This document shows, piece after piece, positions 11,331 to 23,705 of a DNA stretch of 64,000 nucleotides (position 1 is its first letter; each line of letters opens with the position of its first letter). The notes beneath the pieces are model-generated. The model saw only the letters and a program-made list of their open reading frames with translations, ran no database searches and had not been told where the DNA came from. This stretch comes from Micractinium sp. NFX-FRZ (Eukaryota > Chlorophyta > Trebouxiophyceae > Chlorellales > Chlorellaceae): the NCBI GenBank assembly GCA_029339195.1, contig JAPTJF010000101.1, positions 62,001 through 126,000 on the forward strand, in the 5' to 3' direction. The translations under genes and the position numbers were made by a program.

Positions 11331-13241
11331 AGGTTGGCTGCACGTCTGCCTGCTGACCGACCCGCCTGCCACCCTGTCACTTGCCCGCCCTCCCGTGCTT
11401 GGGTTGCAGATCTGCGGTGAGAGCAACATGCGGGTCATGGACGCGGCAGCGGCGGCAGGGGTGCCACGCTTTGCGTTCATCTCAGGTGGGCAGGCCAGGG
11501 GCGGGCTGTGCCAGGGGCTCGTGGTGTCCAGGGTAGCGTTTGCCCCCCAGGCCCCGCCCATCCCTTCTCTTGCTGCCGCTGCTGCTGCCGCAGCTGCTGC
11601 TGCCACCACTGCTGCTGGTGCTGCTGCTGCTGCTGCTGCTTTGCCGCCGCCTTGCATGGATTAAAAGGGTCAAGATTCGGGCGCTCCTGCGTTCTTCGGG
11701 TCAAGCTGCACCGCCCTCCCGCCTGTCCACCCCCTGCCTCTACTGTGCGCCCCGCCCGGCCCCCGGCCTGCCCCACCCCAGCGCCCCCACCTGCCGCCCC
11801 GCCCCCCACTCTCTGCGCCACATGTTGCAGTGCATGATTTCAAGTTCCCGGGGGGCTGGCACGCCCAGGACTTCATGCTGAGGGGCTACTTCCTGGGGAA
11901 GCGGGATGCGGAGGCACACATGCGCCAGGTCTACCCCACAGGTGGGGGCTGCAGCAGAAGTTTGCGACTAAGCTAGCTACGGTGGGCCCTGGCTGGGCCT
12001 GGCGGGGCTGGCTGGGCGGGCTGTGGCTTGCTGCCTGTCGGTCGAGAGTGGTGAAAAGTACAGCTAGGGTAGGCAGGCGGACTGGTGGGTGTGCGCGCGG
12101 CAGGGCACGGGGCGAGCCAGTGCCAGGGTGCACGCCTGCCCGCGCGTGTGCACAGCACGGGCGCTTTGCAGTGCGGCACGCCGAGTGATCCTCAGCCCCG
12201 CCCCGCTGCCGCTGCTCCCGCTGCCCGCCCTTGGCGAGCACTTATAACAGTATGCCTAAGCCGCCGGCACGTGCGCCAACTTAGGCATACTTAGGCATAC
12301 TGTTATAAGAGGGTGTGGTCGGCCCTCAACTGCAAGACATGTGTATGCCAAGTACTTGAGCCTGCGGGCCTCCTGCCGCCCACCTGCAGGCGGCGTGGCC
12401 CTGCGCCCCAGCTTCATCTACGGTACCCGAGCCGTGGGCAGCGGCAACATTCACCTGGGCTGGGTGGGCGCACCCCTCAAGGCTGTGAGTGGGGCTGCCC
12501 CTGGCAGAGGGGAGATCAGGGGCACGGGGCGGGGGCCGAGGGGGGGCCTCGAGGAGCAGCAGGAGGATGACAAGAGAGGGATGATAAGTTTACAGCGCCT
12601 GGGCGCGTCCCTGAGCAGCTTCATGCCCCCTCCCTGCCATGCCACGCTGCGTGCACCCCATGGGTGCTGGGCCCGCCTCACGGCTGCCGAACAGCTGCCT
12701 CACAGCTGCCTCTTGAACCGACAACACCGCTGTGCTTGCCCCCCGCAGGCGCTGAGCCTGCTGCCCACCAAGAGCCTGGCCAACATCCCCATCATCGGGG
12801 CCGGCTTTGTGCCCCCAGTCAGGTGAGCGCTGCCCGAGGTACCGAGGTACATGTTTGCCAGGTTCTGAAGTACATCTTGGCAGACACGCCTTTGTCCCTC
12901 TGGGGCTGCCCTGCCCCGAGCACAGCGTGCCAGGCAGGGCTTGCGGGCGGGCCAACATCCCCACCAGCATTGGAGCCGGCTTCCTGCCGCCCCTGAAGCG
13001 GGCTCTTCTTTGCCCTGTCTCCTAGGGCGGCGGCCAAGGCAGCTGTGACAGCTGTACTCAGTCCCTCAGCCGTGTCTTGACATGTCTTTCTGTCCACATC
13101 CTTTCCTCCCCCTGGATCGGTCCCCTCTGCTTTCCTGCCTACAGCGTTGAGGCTGTGGCCAAGGCTGCCGTGACCGCGGTACTGGACCCCTCTGTACCGC
13201 CGGGCCCCATGAGCGTGTGGGACATCCAGAAGTACGAGTGA
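10225..13241 (+). CDS. Mitochondrial atypical short-chain dehydrogenase (Coq11 / At5g10730-like)
   Basis: NAD(P)-binding Rossmann protein of the extended/atypical SDR family. It resembles plant At5g10730/At5g15910 proteins and yeast Coq11, which associates with the coenzyme Q synthesis complex. The start at 10225 was chosen because exon 1 (10225-10301) ends at a strong GTAAGA donor in the phase needed by exon 2 (from 10381). The joined N-terminus is Arg-containing, non-acidic and includes RGFAS, a typical mitochondrial presequence site. The core has the nucleotide-binding motif GGNGYVG (about 10613), then VVSVNRSGRP, VVSTMGTFGSN, a GKRDAE segment (about 11890) and LRPSFIYGTR (about 12410); it ends SVWDIQKYE before TGA at 13239. 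About 280 residues, eight exons. No canonical YxxxK pair is obvious, as usual for this group. Alternative: the plastid plastoglobule relative At1g32220. Confidence 0.8.
10825..10935. repeat. CTG/CTC-rich microsatellite in SDR intron
   Basis: Imperfect GCT/CTC trinucleotide tract just after the exon ending at 10744. A similar GCTGCT tract lies at 11566-11645 in a later intron of the same gene. Confidence 0.8.
11295..11330. repeat. Poly-C tract of about 36 bases
   Basis: An uninterrupted run of C in an SDR intron, ending directly before an AG dinucleotide. Its exact length is uncertain because sequencing of such runs is unreliable. Confidence 0.85.
12241..12309. repeat. Perfect 20-bp inverted repeat (hairpin) in SDR intron
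   Basis: The left arm 12241-12260 (CTTATAACAGTATGCCTAAG) is the exact reverse complement of 12290-12309, with a 29-base loop. An 11-base extra copy of the inner arm end sits at 12280-12290. The arms are AT-rich within a GC-rich intron (about 11941-12389), suggesting a small foldback element or an RNA hairpin. Confidence 0.9.
12779..13195 (+). repeat. Decayed duplication of the last two SDR exons
   Basis: The exon end at 12779-12822 (ANIPIIGAGFVPPV) has a diverged copy from 12951 (ANIP-SIGAGFLPPL). The start of the final exon (AVAKAAVTAVL at about 13145) has a copy at about 13027-13075 that ends in an early stop. The true exons join 12822 to about 13145 and skip both copies. Confidence 0.75.
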
Positions 13242-15367
13242 CCCCCTCAGACGGGGCTGCTGCTTCATCGCGAATGGTGTGAGGTGCTGGCGGCCTGCAA
13301 CAGCGCCTTCCATGCCTGCACAAATCAAGAGGCAGCCGTGCCAGGGAAACCGTGCCGGGCAGGGTCTTTGCAGAGCCCACCCTCGCGCTGGCATGCGGGT
13401 ACGGCTCCCGGTGCAAGCCAGCAAATAGAATGTGCCGCAATGCGGCGGCAAGCAGGCACGTGCGCCCTGCCCGGCTGCGGCTGTACTGTACTGTATTGTA
13501 TTGTAGCGGGGCGACGCAGCGGCTGGCTTCCTACCGGCCAGCTGAAGACTGCCCTGCGCCAAGCTGTACCTCTTTTCCTCTTTCATTTCTGCGCCCGCTC
13601 TTTTGCTGTCCCCTCCCCTCATTCTGGCCAGCGCATCGCATCTCTTTTCCTCGGTGTTATGGCCTCAGCATGTAAGGCACGTGGTAAGGCCATTGCACGA
13701 CAAAGACGGGACGAAACAGCCAATGAAAGCTCCCACGCGCACTTTTTCAGGCGGGCGTACCGCAGTTACGCCGCTCAGCATCTGGCTCTGTAAGTCAGCA
13801 GAGTCTCACTACCCTCAACATCAGGTCCCTAAGTCCGCCCCTCTACCCACTGGCGCTGGTGCTCCCCACTCTTCCCCTTCATTCACTGGCCCTGCCTGTG
13901 CCTGTGCCAGTGTGTGTAAAAGTCTGCTGGTTGGGTTGGGAGAGACTTGCATAGACTTGGCAGCGAAGCTGCGGCACGAGTGGAGGAATGAAAGCAGCAG
14001 AGCACTTGGGGTGTGGGGGGGGGCAAACGCTCGGCAGGAGGGTAGGAGGAAAGTACTGGGAAGGAAGAGTACTGAAAAAGCAGGGGGGAGTGACACAGCG
14101 GCGGGGCAGACGGCGCAGGTGGCCGGCCCCTCCTGATACTCGGATATGGATGCATAATGTGTGTAGGCAGGCACGCGCGCCAAATCAGCGTGGCTTGCCC
14201 AAACACATCAGCGGTGGGATGGGTGGGTGCGTGGGGGGGAGGCAACTCAGGCGGGAACCCAGACGTGTTGGAGAGAGCAGTTCCTGCCACACAAATGTGT
14301 GCAAGCGAGCCGAATTGCAGGGAGGGGGTGCTCAAGTGATTGTGCGTTGGTGCGGGCTGGCAAGCGGGCGGTGCCATGCGTTATTGTCAGCTTGGGGCCC
14401 CAGCCAGCAGCGGCGCCCGCGGGGGATTAGGGGCATGGAGGGAGGCAAACAAAAAAACATTGTACGCAGGGGTGCTAGCAATGGGTGCAAGGAGACTTTG
14501 GGGATAGGGAACACTAGCTGCCACCAGACTGTGGGGCTCTCTCTTCTAAAGGGGGATGGGCGGAAGGTGGGATGACAGCCAGGCCGCTGGTCACCATGTG
14601 CGCTCGCTCACTCACTTGGAAAACTGAGGAGGCCAGGTGAGGACCAAACGTCGGCGGGGCGGAAGGGAATGGGGGCGCTCTGCCGCCGCCCCGTCCACAA
14701 CACGCGCGTGTGGCGGCGTGCAGCGGGCGCGTCGCAACGGGGGCGCGGCCTAGGCCCAGAGGCAAACTGGTATGGAGAAAAGGGCAGCATGCTTGTATGG
14801 GGGAGAAGTGGGGGGGAAGCGGGGGCTGCTGCCGGCTGAGGGTTGCCGGTGCTGGGCACCCCAAAACAGCCAACCAGGCGGCGGCGGCGGGGGGAGGGGG
14901 CGGGTAAAAGAATGGTGCGGCGAAAAGCTAGTACGGTCGCAGACAAGGAAGTAGCTTGGGGGGGCAGGCGGTACGGCCACAGTTGTAGGGAGGACAGGGA
15001 TTCAGGAGAGGAGGAGGCGTGTCAGCCTGCACGGCTGCTGCTCGGAGCCGGGGCACGGTGGGAGCACCGAGGTGCCCACGACGCCGCGCGCGCGCATGAA
15101 AACAAGGCCTAGCAGCCAGGCTTGAGCTGTCCTTAGCTGGCATGGGAGGTATGCAGGGGGAGACGAGCCGGCAGGCTTGGGCGGCCGGCAGGCTTGGTTG
15201 CCGGCGACATACGAGACCCCGCAGGGGCTGGTCCACCTAGGAGCGCGGCGAAGGCGGCAGCACTCGTGCGGGCTGGAGAGGGTACTGAGGGGGAGAGCTT
15301 GGTGGTAGCGGTGCTTGGGACGGTGAGGTGGGCTGGCCTTGCTGCAATCGCCGAGCCACGCCACTTT
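13242..15367. other. Convergent intergenic region, 2.1 kb
   Basis: Lies between the stop codons of the SDR gene (+) and the large unknown gene (-). It contains G-rich and purine-rich stretches (13980-15100) and several open frames of 60-195 codons with no recognisable product, no domain and arginine/proline-biased shadow-like composition. Probably 3' untranslated regions and spacer. I support no gene here. Confidence 0.5.
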
Positions 15368-18300
15368 TTACAGGTAGTTTGCGGCGCTCACGGCGTCTGA
15401 GAAGTAGCCGCCCAGCATCTGCAGGGCAGGCAGGCAGGCGGGCAGGAGCCGTGTCTGCGAGTGTGTGTGGAGCGTGGGGGGTGGGGGCTGGGGCGGAGGG
15501 GGGCCAGGGTGTGCGGCAGAGTCAGGATGTTGGACAGGCAAGGTGCCAGCCACTCAGCAGGGCAGGCAGGCACCGTTGAGTCGGCTCTCGCCTGCTCGCC
15601 GCACGCCTGCAGCCAAACGCACAGGCAGCGGCCGCGCCCTCCCACCCCGCCCTGCCAGCGACTGCCACCTGGCTGCATCACACATGCTGCCAAACCCCGG
15701 CTAACAATGGGCTCCCCGACAGCTGGCAAAGATATGGTGCCAGCTCAGCGCGCCGCCAGCGTGGCGCCACGTCAGCTCACCTTGGCCATGGTGCCCATGC
15801 GCACTCGCAGGTCCCAGGCAGATGGGTTGGCCAGAAGGTCAAGGAAGCTCTGGGCCCGGCGGCGAACCTGCACACACAAATATTTCGTGCATTGGTAGGA
15901 AGGGTGGGGTGGGGTGACAGGCCAAAGCACGTGGGTGCTTGTGTGCAGGGGCAGGCACCAGCTGCAGCATGCAAGCAGGCACCCACAGCAGCAGTGGCAG
16001 CAGCGGCAGCGCTGTCCACGGTGATGTGGAGAGAGAAGGCTGGCGGCACGGCACGCACGCACAGCAGGCGCAGCGAGCACAGCATGTGCAGCAGGCGCAG
16101 CGGGCACAGCAGGCGCAGCAGCCACTCACGCTGTCCACTGGGAAGTGCGAGGTGAGGGCCGACAGCACGGCCTGCATGGCAGCCGCAATCTCCTCCTGCT
16201 GCAGCGTCCATTGAGGTGCGGCGGCGCCACCCTGCACAATGCTGTCAGAGTCGTGGCCGGGGCTGGCGCTGTGCACGCTGCCGCCGTGGGCGCTGCCCTC
16301 GCCGCCGCCGCCGCCGCCGCGCGCGTGCCCGCGCCCCCGACTGCCGGCGGGGCCGATGAGGAGGTGGGTCATGGCTGCCGCCTGGCAGATGGCAAGCACA
16401 GCGCTGCCCGCCTCCTTGGCTGGCAGCACGTGGCCGGGGAGCTCGCCCTGGTACTGGCTGCAGGCAGTGGGCGGGAAGAGTGGGAGCGGCGCTGTGAGCG
16501 CTGTAATCAGCCGCCGTGATTGCGTGCTTGTTATGAGACAGCACCCGCCCGCTGCCAGACCGCTTGCCGGCCCGCCCTTGCGCAACCTGCACATTGCACA
16601 CACGTTCCCACCCGCCCAGCCACGGCTGCCCACGCACCCAGCCCAGCCCGGCCCTCACCTCGAGAAGGCTGCCAGCAGGCGCAGCGCACCCATGGGCAGA
16701 ACGCCGGTACCACTCTGCGCCAGGCGCAGCAGCACGGGGCGGCACAGCATGGGGTCGTGCGCCAGCAGGTTGGTACTGCAGGAGGAGCAAAGGCGTGCGG
16801 GCGGGCGGGCAGGCGGGTGGGGTGGGGGCAGGGGCAGGCGCGGGGGGAGAGGGCGGGGGTGAGGCGCAGACACAGCAGCAGGGCACAGCAGGGCACAGCA
16901 GGGGGGCAGACAAGCGAGGGTCCTGGCTGGGAAATGGCCAGGCACGCAGGATGCAGGCGGGCACGCGGCTGGCTTCCCTCCCAGCGCACTAATGGCATCG
17001 AACCACCCCTCTCGGCATCCTGCACACCCACAGGCAAGCTGGAGCTGCACGCGCCTCATGCCCACACACACACCTGAGGGTGGCCCAGGTGCGAGAGTCC
17101 CACAGCCATGCCTCGGTGCCCTCCCAGGACGCCAGGCTGGCGGGCGGCTGGGGCGCCGCCATGTGCAGCGCCACCTCAGCAATGGGGGGCAGCGCGCCGT
17201 GGGCGGGCCCCTCCGCCATGCCGCACTCTGCTGCCGCCTGGAGGCTCCCAACCTCTGGGGAGGAGGCGGGGGAGGAGGTTTTGGAGGAGCCAACCTTCTT
17301 TGACACGCTGCGCTTCATGCGGGCAAGCATGCCCGTCAGGCCCTGCTTGCCAGGGCTGCCGTCACCGTCGCCGGGGCTGCCGGCGGCGCCGGCATTCAGG
17401 GGGGAGCTGCCGTCGCCGCCGCCGCTGCTGCTGCTGAACAGGCGGCTGCGCTGCTTGCCGCTGACGGGCAGGCCGGCGCGGCGGGGGGGCGCGAGGCATG
17501 CAAACGTGCCGGAGGCTGCCGCTGAGAAGAGGGCATCGATCGCGTTGAGCAGCGCGTGCTGGAGCTCGGGCGAGGAGCCGCCGCAGTGGGCGAGGAAGGC
17601 CTCGATTGCGGGCACATACTGCGGCCGCGTGGCCAGCAGTTGCAGGCAGGACGACACCAGGCACGCCTTGACATAGTGCGGTGAGGCGGGCTTGCGGGTG
17701 GCCGGCTGGCCACCGGCGGCGGTCGCCGCCGCCATGGCCGGCTGCCGCGCCGTCTCCACGACCGCAGCGGGCGCAGCGGCGTAGCTGGTCACCGCGCTGC
17801 CCAGCATGCGCAGCGCATACGTCGCCAGCCGCTGCTGCTGGTCCGTTGGCTGCTTCTGCCAGAAGCCGTCCCATGCAAACACCATGGGGCAGATCTCCTC
17901 GGCGTGCCCAATGCCCACTGCACAAGGGGAGGAGCGGCAGGGCCGGGCCGATGGGCAGGGGCGCTGCGGGCAGGCCAGGCAGGGGCAAGTGGCGCTGTGG
18001 CCGGCCAGCCCAGCAAGTGCGCGTGGTTGGGAAGGGGTGCTGCAGTGTGTGGATGCGATAGGCGAGATACAAGCCTGCAAGTGCTGGCGCGCTGGTGACA
18101 GGCAAGCCACAAAGGCTTGCGGGCACAGATGACGTTCTCAAACAGTCTGCCCAGCAGAACAGGATCCAAGACAGACCGCCACCCTTCTTGCCGCACAACG
18201 CCAGGCGGGCAGGGGCGTGCAGGCAGGCAGAATCCCACACTCACCCGCCAGGCAGGCCGACAGAGCCTTGATTTTGAGGGACAGCAGCTGGGGTGGGTCG

Positions 18301-21300
18301 TCCGAGCGGGGCAAGAGCTGGCGCCAGGTGCCGGCAAACAGGCTGGGCCGCCGGCCGTGCATCTGCGCGTGGTGCTGCACCAGCGCCCAGGTGACGGCAA
18401 TCACGCGGTGCTCGGGTGGGTGGGGGCCATTCACCTGCAGGTGCAGGCGGCGTGAGGTAAAAGGGGCGGTGGGGTGGGAGGTTGGCACGGCGGGCGGGCA
18501 GAGGCGGAAAGCAGAGGCGGGGGCGGGGGTATATTGTCCCTGCCTCAGGAAAGCACACCAAGGTGAAGAGTAAGGGTTTGCGCTGCAGGCAGGCAAAACC
18601 AGGATGCAGGGACGGGGTGTGCGCTGCAGGCAGGCACGCGCATAGAGCGTGGCCAAGCAAAGAAACAGGAGCTTCAGAGGGAGGGCAGCAGGCACCGACG
18701 CTCGCACCATGAGGAGCACCGTGTCGATCAGCCGGCGCTGCCACTCAGAGAAGCCCTCTGAGGGGACGGTGGCGTACAGCTTGAGCACCGCCTGCGAAGA
18801 ATGAACAAAATGAGGTGGCAGATGCACGGCGGTGAGGTGAGCAGTTGCCCAGAGGAGGGGCGGTGGGTGGGCACCATGGCGGCAAGGGTGCACACGTACG
18901 GGCACCAAGCCCTGCTCGCTTGCTCGCCCCAATGCAAGTAGGCGGGGAGGCTGGCAAACGCGTGCACCCAGGTGCTAGGAGCTTGGGTGCACGTGACTGC
19001 AGCATGACGGTGCGCCCGCTGTGACGCGCACACCCCCGCCCCACCTGCTTCCCCTCCCCACCCCCCTTGCCCCCGCGCTTGGAACACACCTGCAGCATGA
19101 CGGTGCGCCCGCTGTGCAGCAGCGCGTCCAGCGCTTCTTGCAGCCGCTCCGGCGGCAGGTCCGCCAGCCGCATGATGGGCGGCAGGGAGGAGGTGAGGCA
19201 GGCAACCCCCTCCACCGTCAGCTTGGGCATCGCCGCCAGAAGCTCCAGGCACGTCTGCTGTACGTCCTGCAGAGAGCGGAACACGAGCAGGGCAGGGCGG
19301 GGGCAGGGCGGGGGTGGTGAGGCAGGGCGGCGTGTAAGGAGGGAGGTGTGGGAGCCTGCCAGCGAGGACACACCAGGCACAGTCATGCACTAGGTGCATC
19401 ACCCCAAGTGGTGCCAGCCCTGCCCCTGCCCAAGCCTATGCGCGTCCCGGCTGCCCCAGGGGGCCAGCCCTGCCCACGACTTGCCTGCTGTGCTTCCGGC
19501 GTGACGTACACGCACAGCGCAGCGTGGGCCAGCGCATCGGGCCAGTGCAGGTGCTGGGGCACGCGGTAGTGCCGGAGGCCGGGGCCCGACGCCGGCAGCA
19601 GCGGCTGGGGCGCGGTGCTGTCCAGTTGCACGCTGCCGCTGATCTGCGGGGGCACGGGAGGGGCGGGGGGAGGGTTCACGAGCGGTGGGTTGTGACGTGC
19701 AGGAGCAGCGCACATGCCGTGCGCGGGTTCCTGTCGATATCCCTGGCAGGAGGCTAAGCACGCTCAGCTCTGCTGGCGCAGCAGCAGCAGCAGCAGCCGC
19801 GGTGGAAGCAGCAGCGGCGTCGGCAGCAGCAGCGGCGCACCTCGCTCGAAGTGATGGGCAGGCCGTGCGGCACAAAGTACGCTGCCGCAGCAGGCGAGCC
19901 GCGCTGTACTGCCGCGTACAGCGTGCGCGTGCCCTCGTCAGAGGTTGACACGGTGCCCTGCACGGAGCCCACGCCGCGCGGGCTCCCGGGCGCGTCCTTG
20001 GGGCTGCTGAGGTCCTCGGAGGAGGCAGCTGCAGGGGGGCGGCAGGGCGGGCAGGAGTTGCAACGTCAAAGCACTGCACTGTCCTGCTTCAACGTAGCAC
20101 AGCGGGTACAGCAGTAAAGCGTGCGCATGTGCAGCAGGGCTTGAGGCAACGCAGGGCGCTGCCGGGCAGTGCGCTTTTGCTCGTGAAGCTGAGCACACAC
20201 GGGCTGGGCTGGGCAAGGCTGGTTAATGCTGAGCTCACCGGTGCGGCCAGAGGCAAAGCCTGTGGCGCCTGCAGCCAGGGCGGCGGCATCCAGGGTGCCG
20301 ACGGGGGAGATGACCCGGGAGGGCGCATGGCTGAGCTCACTGGCGCCGGCGCCTAGCGACAGGGCGCCCAGATCGATCGACGAGAGCAGGGACGGGGCGC
20401 GGCCGCGCTCCTCCCCTTCCCCCTCCTCCTCGCCCTGCCGCTGCCCCTGCTGCTCCCCGTGCCCGCTGCCCTCCTCGCTCTGGCCCGACTTCTGGTCCAA
20501 GCAGCGCTGCGCGCCGTGCGACAGCACGCGTGCTGCCAGCACGACGTATGCCTCTGCCGCCCCGCTCGCCTCCTGCCTCGCCAATTCTAACAGCTGCTTG
20601 CTGCCTGCCAGCAGCAGCGTGGGCGCGGCCTCCTCCATGCGCCTGCAGCGGCAACAGCAGCAGCAGCAGCAGTACGGCAACGACGGGTGGGCAGGCTGCC
20701 ATGATATCGGAAGTGTAGACATGTGTGCTCGTAGGCTCCTGGATGCCCCGCCATTGCCCGCTGCACTGCACGCTGCTGACTGAGCCAGCAAGCCCCGCGT
20801 GTCAATGCCACAATGCCAGCAAGCCCAGCGGCAGAGCTGCCTCCCGCCAGGGCAGCGCGCCGACGGCACGCACCGCAGGCAGGTGGCCGCGGCGTGGCAC
20901 AGCTGCGGCGAGGCATCGGCGTGCGGGCCGCTGCGTTCCATCAGTTTGAACAGGCTCTCCACGTGGACCTTGACCAGGCGCTGCAAGGGGTGCATGGTTG
21001 CAGGAGGGAAGCAGGCAGGGTGCACAGACATGCATACATTACGACACGATCAAGGGAGGGGGGACGGATTTGAATTTACCCGCCAAGTATGACGGGTCGG
21101 TTGTGCCAAGTGTCGCTTCACCACGCCCGCATTCGCCTCGCACCGCCTCCCGACTGCCAGCAGCTGCACGCCATCCCACCCTGCCCACGCACCGCGTCGC
21201 GCTGCTGCATCTCAAGCTTGATCAAGAGCGTGGTGAGCGCGTGCAGCGAGGCCAGCTGCACCCGCGCCACGCCCTCTGGCCCGTCCGCCGGATTGACGGT

Positions 21301-21915
21301 GCGGTCGCGCACACACTCAAACAGCAGGCGCAGCACATCCTGGGGCGCTTCCCCACACAGCTCCGCCGCGTGCGCCTCCAGCAGCGCAAGCACTTGTAGC
21401 CTGCAGGCACGCATGCGAAGGAGGGCGGGAATGTGAGCGTGGGATGCGGACGCAACCCAACCAAAGGGCAAGACGCGGCGGCGCCGCCGCCGCCAGGCCA
21501 CACCACTGGCCGGATGCTGCTATCGGGGTGCCGTTCAGCACGTCGTATGTGGCCATCGGCCTGACTGCAAGCGCAAGCGCAAGTGGGGGCCCGAAGGAGC
21601 CTTGCAGGGGTAGGGCTCCTAGCACTCGCGCACCTCAAAGAGCTTGGGCCGCTGTGCAGCGAGCCGCCGGGTTGGAGTCCCGACGCCAGCTCCTTCACGA
21701 CGCAGGTGCCCCTGCAAGGGAACCGAGCGCAAAGTCCGCACTCAAGCCATGGCGGAAGCTGCGTTGCTAAAAGCTAGACCGAAGCGGGCGGCGCTTGCAC
21801 GCTGCCGCTAGTCTCACCGTCCCTGCTCTAGCAGCGCTGCAAGGGCGCAGGGCTCGCTGCAGAACCGCTGCCATTCCTTCTGGCCCAGCGCCAGAGCTTG
21901 CTTCTTCTTCCCCAT
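15368..21915 (-). CDS. Large helical protein, unrecognised
   Basis: A long gene on the minus strand of about 15 exons and roughly 1,050 residues. The start at 21915 gives a lysine-rich N-terminus (MGKKKQALALGQKEW), and the last exon ends FSDAVSAANYL before TAA at 15368-15370. Exons near 21190-21400, 20870-20985, 19090-19266, 18245-18432 and 17700-17918 encode strongly amphipathic, leucine/alanine-rich helices such as VLALLEAHAAELCGEAP, suggesting an ARM/HEAT-like alpha-solenoid scaffold. They alternate with disordered acidic or Gly/Ser-rich insertions (20390-20470 and 17290-17460). I see no signal peptide, transmembrane segment or catalytic motif. I considered trafficking-adaptor and focadhesin-like families but cannot support either. 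The gene is real, because helical exons with matching splice sites recur across 6.5 kb; its function is unknown. Confidence 0.65.
16030..16125. repeat. GCGCAGC/GCACAGC-type imperfect repeat
   Basis: Short-period array of CAGCAGGCGCAGC-like units in an intron of the large minus-strand gene, abutting the exon that ends near 16130. Simple-sequence expansion. Confidence 0.7.
18998..19116 (-). repeat. 26-bp identical copy of an exon end in an intron
   Basis: Positions 18998-19023 and 19091-19116 are identical over 26 bp. On the minus strand this is the end of an exon (…TVMLQ). Offset 93 bp. Confidence 0.85.
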
Positions 21916-23705
21916 CGTCTCAGCCCTGTATTGGCCGATCCGAGGGGCTGAGCGCGGATGGACAACAGCAGCGTGCGTCAGGGGGTGGCAAGCCTCCGAG
22001 TGCGGGCTGTACCGTCCCTCTCACTCTCTCTTTTATCCCAAAGCGTGAACACAAGATACGAACATGCATGTAGTTAGAATTCGCGTGCAACAATGCTCGC
22101 AAGTTTATGCAATTGGTGACCCGCGCAGGCTCACAGAATAAAAAATTGCGGGTGCTCGCCGATCTCTGTACAGGCCGGCAAACATAGCTCAAAGTACGTC
22201 TTGCTGCTGAGAAAGGAAAGGCGGCTGTGCGCCGCAAGTGGTGCCTGGCCTAGGCCACCGCTGGGCTCCGCCGCGGCCACTGCCTTCTCAGCCCGCTGCC
22301 TCCAGGTGAGCGCGCGCCCAGCGCTGCAGGGTTTGGCCCTGCCATGCAGGCTGGGGTATGAATTAAGGTGAAGCAATGGCAAACCGAATGCCTGGTCTGC
22401 TCAGCCCGTGCTTCAGAAGAAGAGCCGCCCACTTCTGACAGGCGTCGGGGTGTGTGGACACCAAGGCCACCTTCCGTCATCCCAGGTGTGGGGGCGGGTA
22501 TCTCCAAACCCAGCTTAGGTTTGATGCCGTGAAAACTCCTGTACAGCTTCAGAAGGCCATGTAGGGGCTGATGGGCGCCATCATGTTGGTCCTGCTGCCC
22601 CAGTTTGCAGTGCACCTCAAAGATTCCCCGCCCACTGGCGCCGCAGCAGGTCGCTGCCACACATCCATTCTGAATCAATTACATTCTGAAGCAGTCGGAC
22701 GCCACATTCGCCCGCCCTCTTAAGGCTGGATGCGCTTTGCCGCGTGAGTTCGTACATTGCTCTTCTTCAAGCATGCAATGAAGTGGCAGAAGGGAAAAGG
22801 CTGCAGTTCCGCTGTTTGGGTAGCTTCACGCCTGCGCAAGTGCCAGCATGGCTGGCCGGACTGCCGGCATGCAGGCACCTGGGGTTTGGCCCACTGGGCA
22901 CTGGCTGGCAGCGGCACGGTGGGCTGGGTTCCCCCATCCCTCTTTGGTAGCCCTACAGTTCACTTGCTGATTTCTTGAATTTAGTGCCACACAGGGGGCT
23001 CCACACACACACCGGGCCGCGGGGGTGTGTACAGCAACCGGTTGCGCGGTGGGATGCGGGCGGGGCGCGCATTGTGGCGGGCAGGGGTGCCGCCTGGCGA
23101 CCATACGCCGGCCCCGGCTCCTTCAAATTTACAAGGGCATGGATCCGAGCCACCGCTCGCCCTTACGCCTCACAACCCCCCTGCCTGGTAAGAAAAAGGG
23201 AGAGGGCAAACAGTGGGACACTTCCTTGCGTGCTGTGCATGCCACCGCCAACCATGCGAGCTGCGTTCCTCCACAGCAGCTGCACCTTCTTTCCGATAGT
23301 GCGGCTGACAATTCCTTTGGTACATGGTGGGTGCCTGCGAGCTGCTCAAGCAACCCAAGATAGCACATCCGCTGCAATCGGCTTTGATGCCAGAGCGGAG
23401 GCGCCGGCGCACTGCGTCCAAGCACAACACTGTGTTTCAGATCCACAAGGGCCATAGTGGCTGCAGGTCAACGGCATCAGCAATGCAGGCGTATGTTTAG
23501 ACAGATCTGAATGCTTTGCCACAAAGGAGGGTGGGCACAATCGCGTCAGCGAGCACAGCAGGCAGCAGGCAGCAGGCGGCAGCAGGCGCATCTATCCTCG
23601 CCAAACCGTCGCGTTTTTGCTTGCAAACGACGGCATTGCTGCTACAACTCACCGAGTGTTCATTGCAGCGTCGCCAAGCCGCCTGGACAACCCAGCAAGC
23701 AAGAC
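21916..23705. other. Divergent intergenic region, 1.8 kb
   Basis: Separates the start codons of the large unknown gene (-) and the RIQ-like gene (+), so it must hold both promoters. It is less GC-rich than the genes. Open frames on both strands (for example 22250-22678 minus and 22975-23457 plus) have no recognisable domain and no matching splice partners. I found no repeat or TATA box I would defend. Confidence 0.45.
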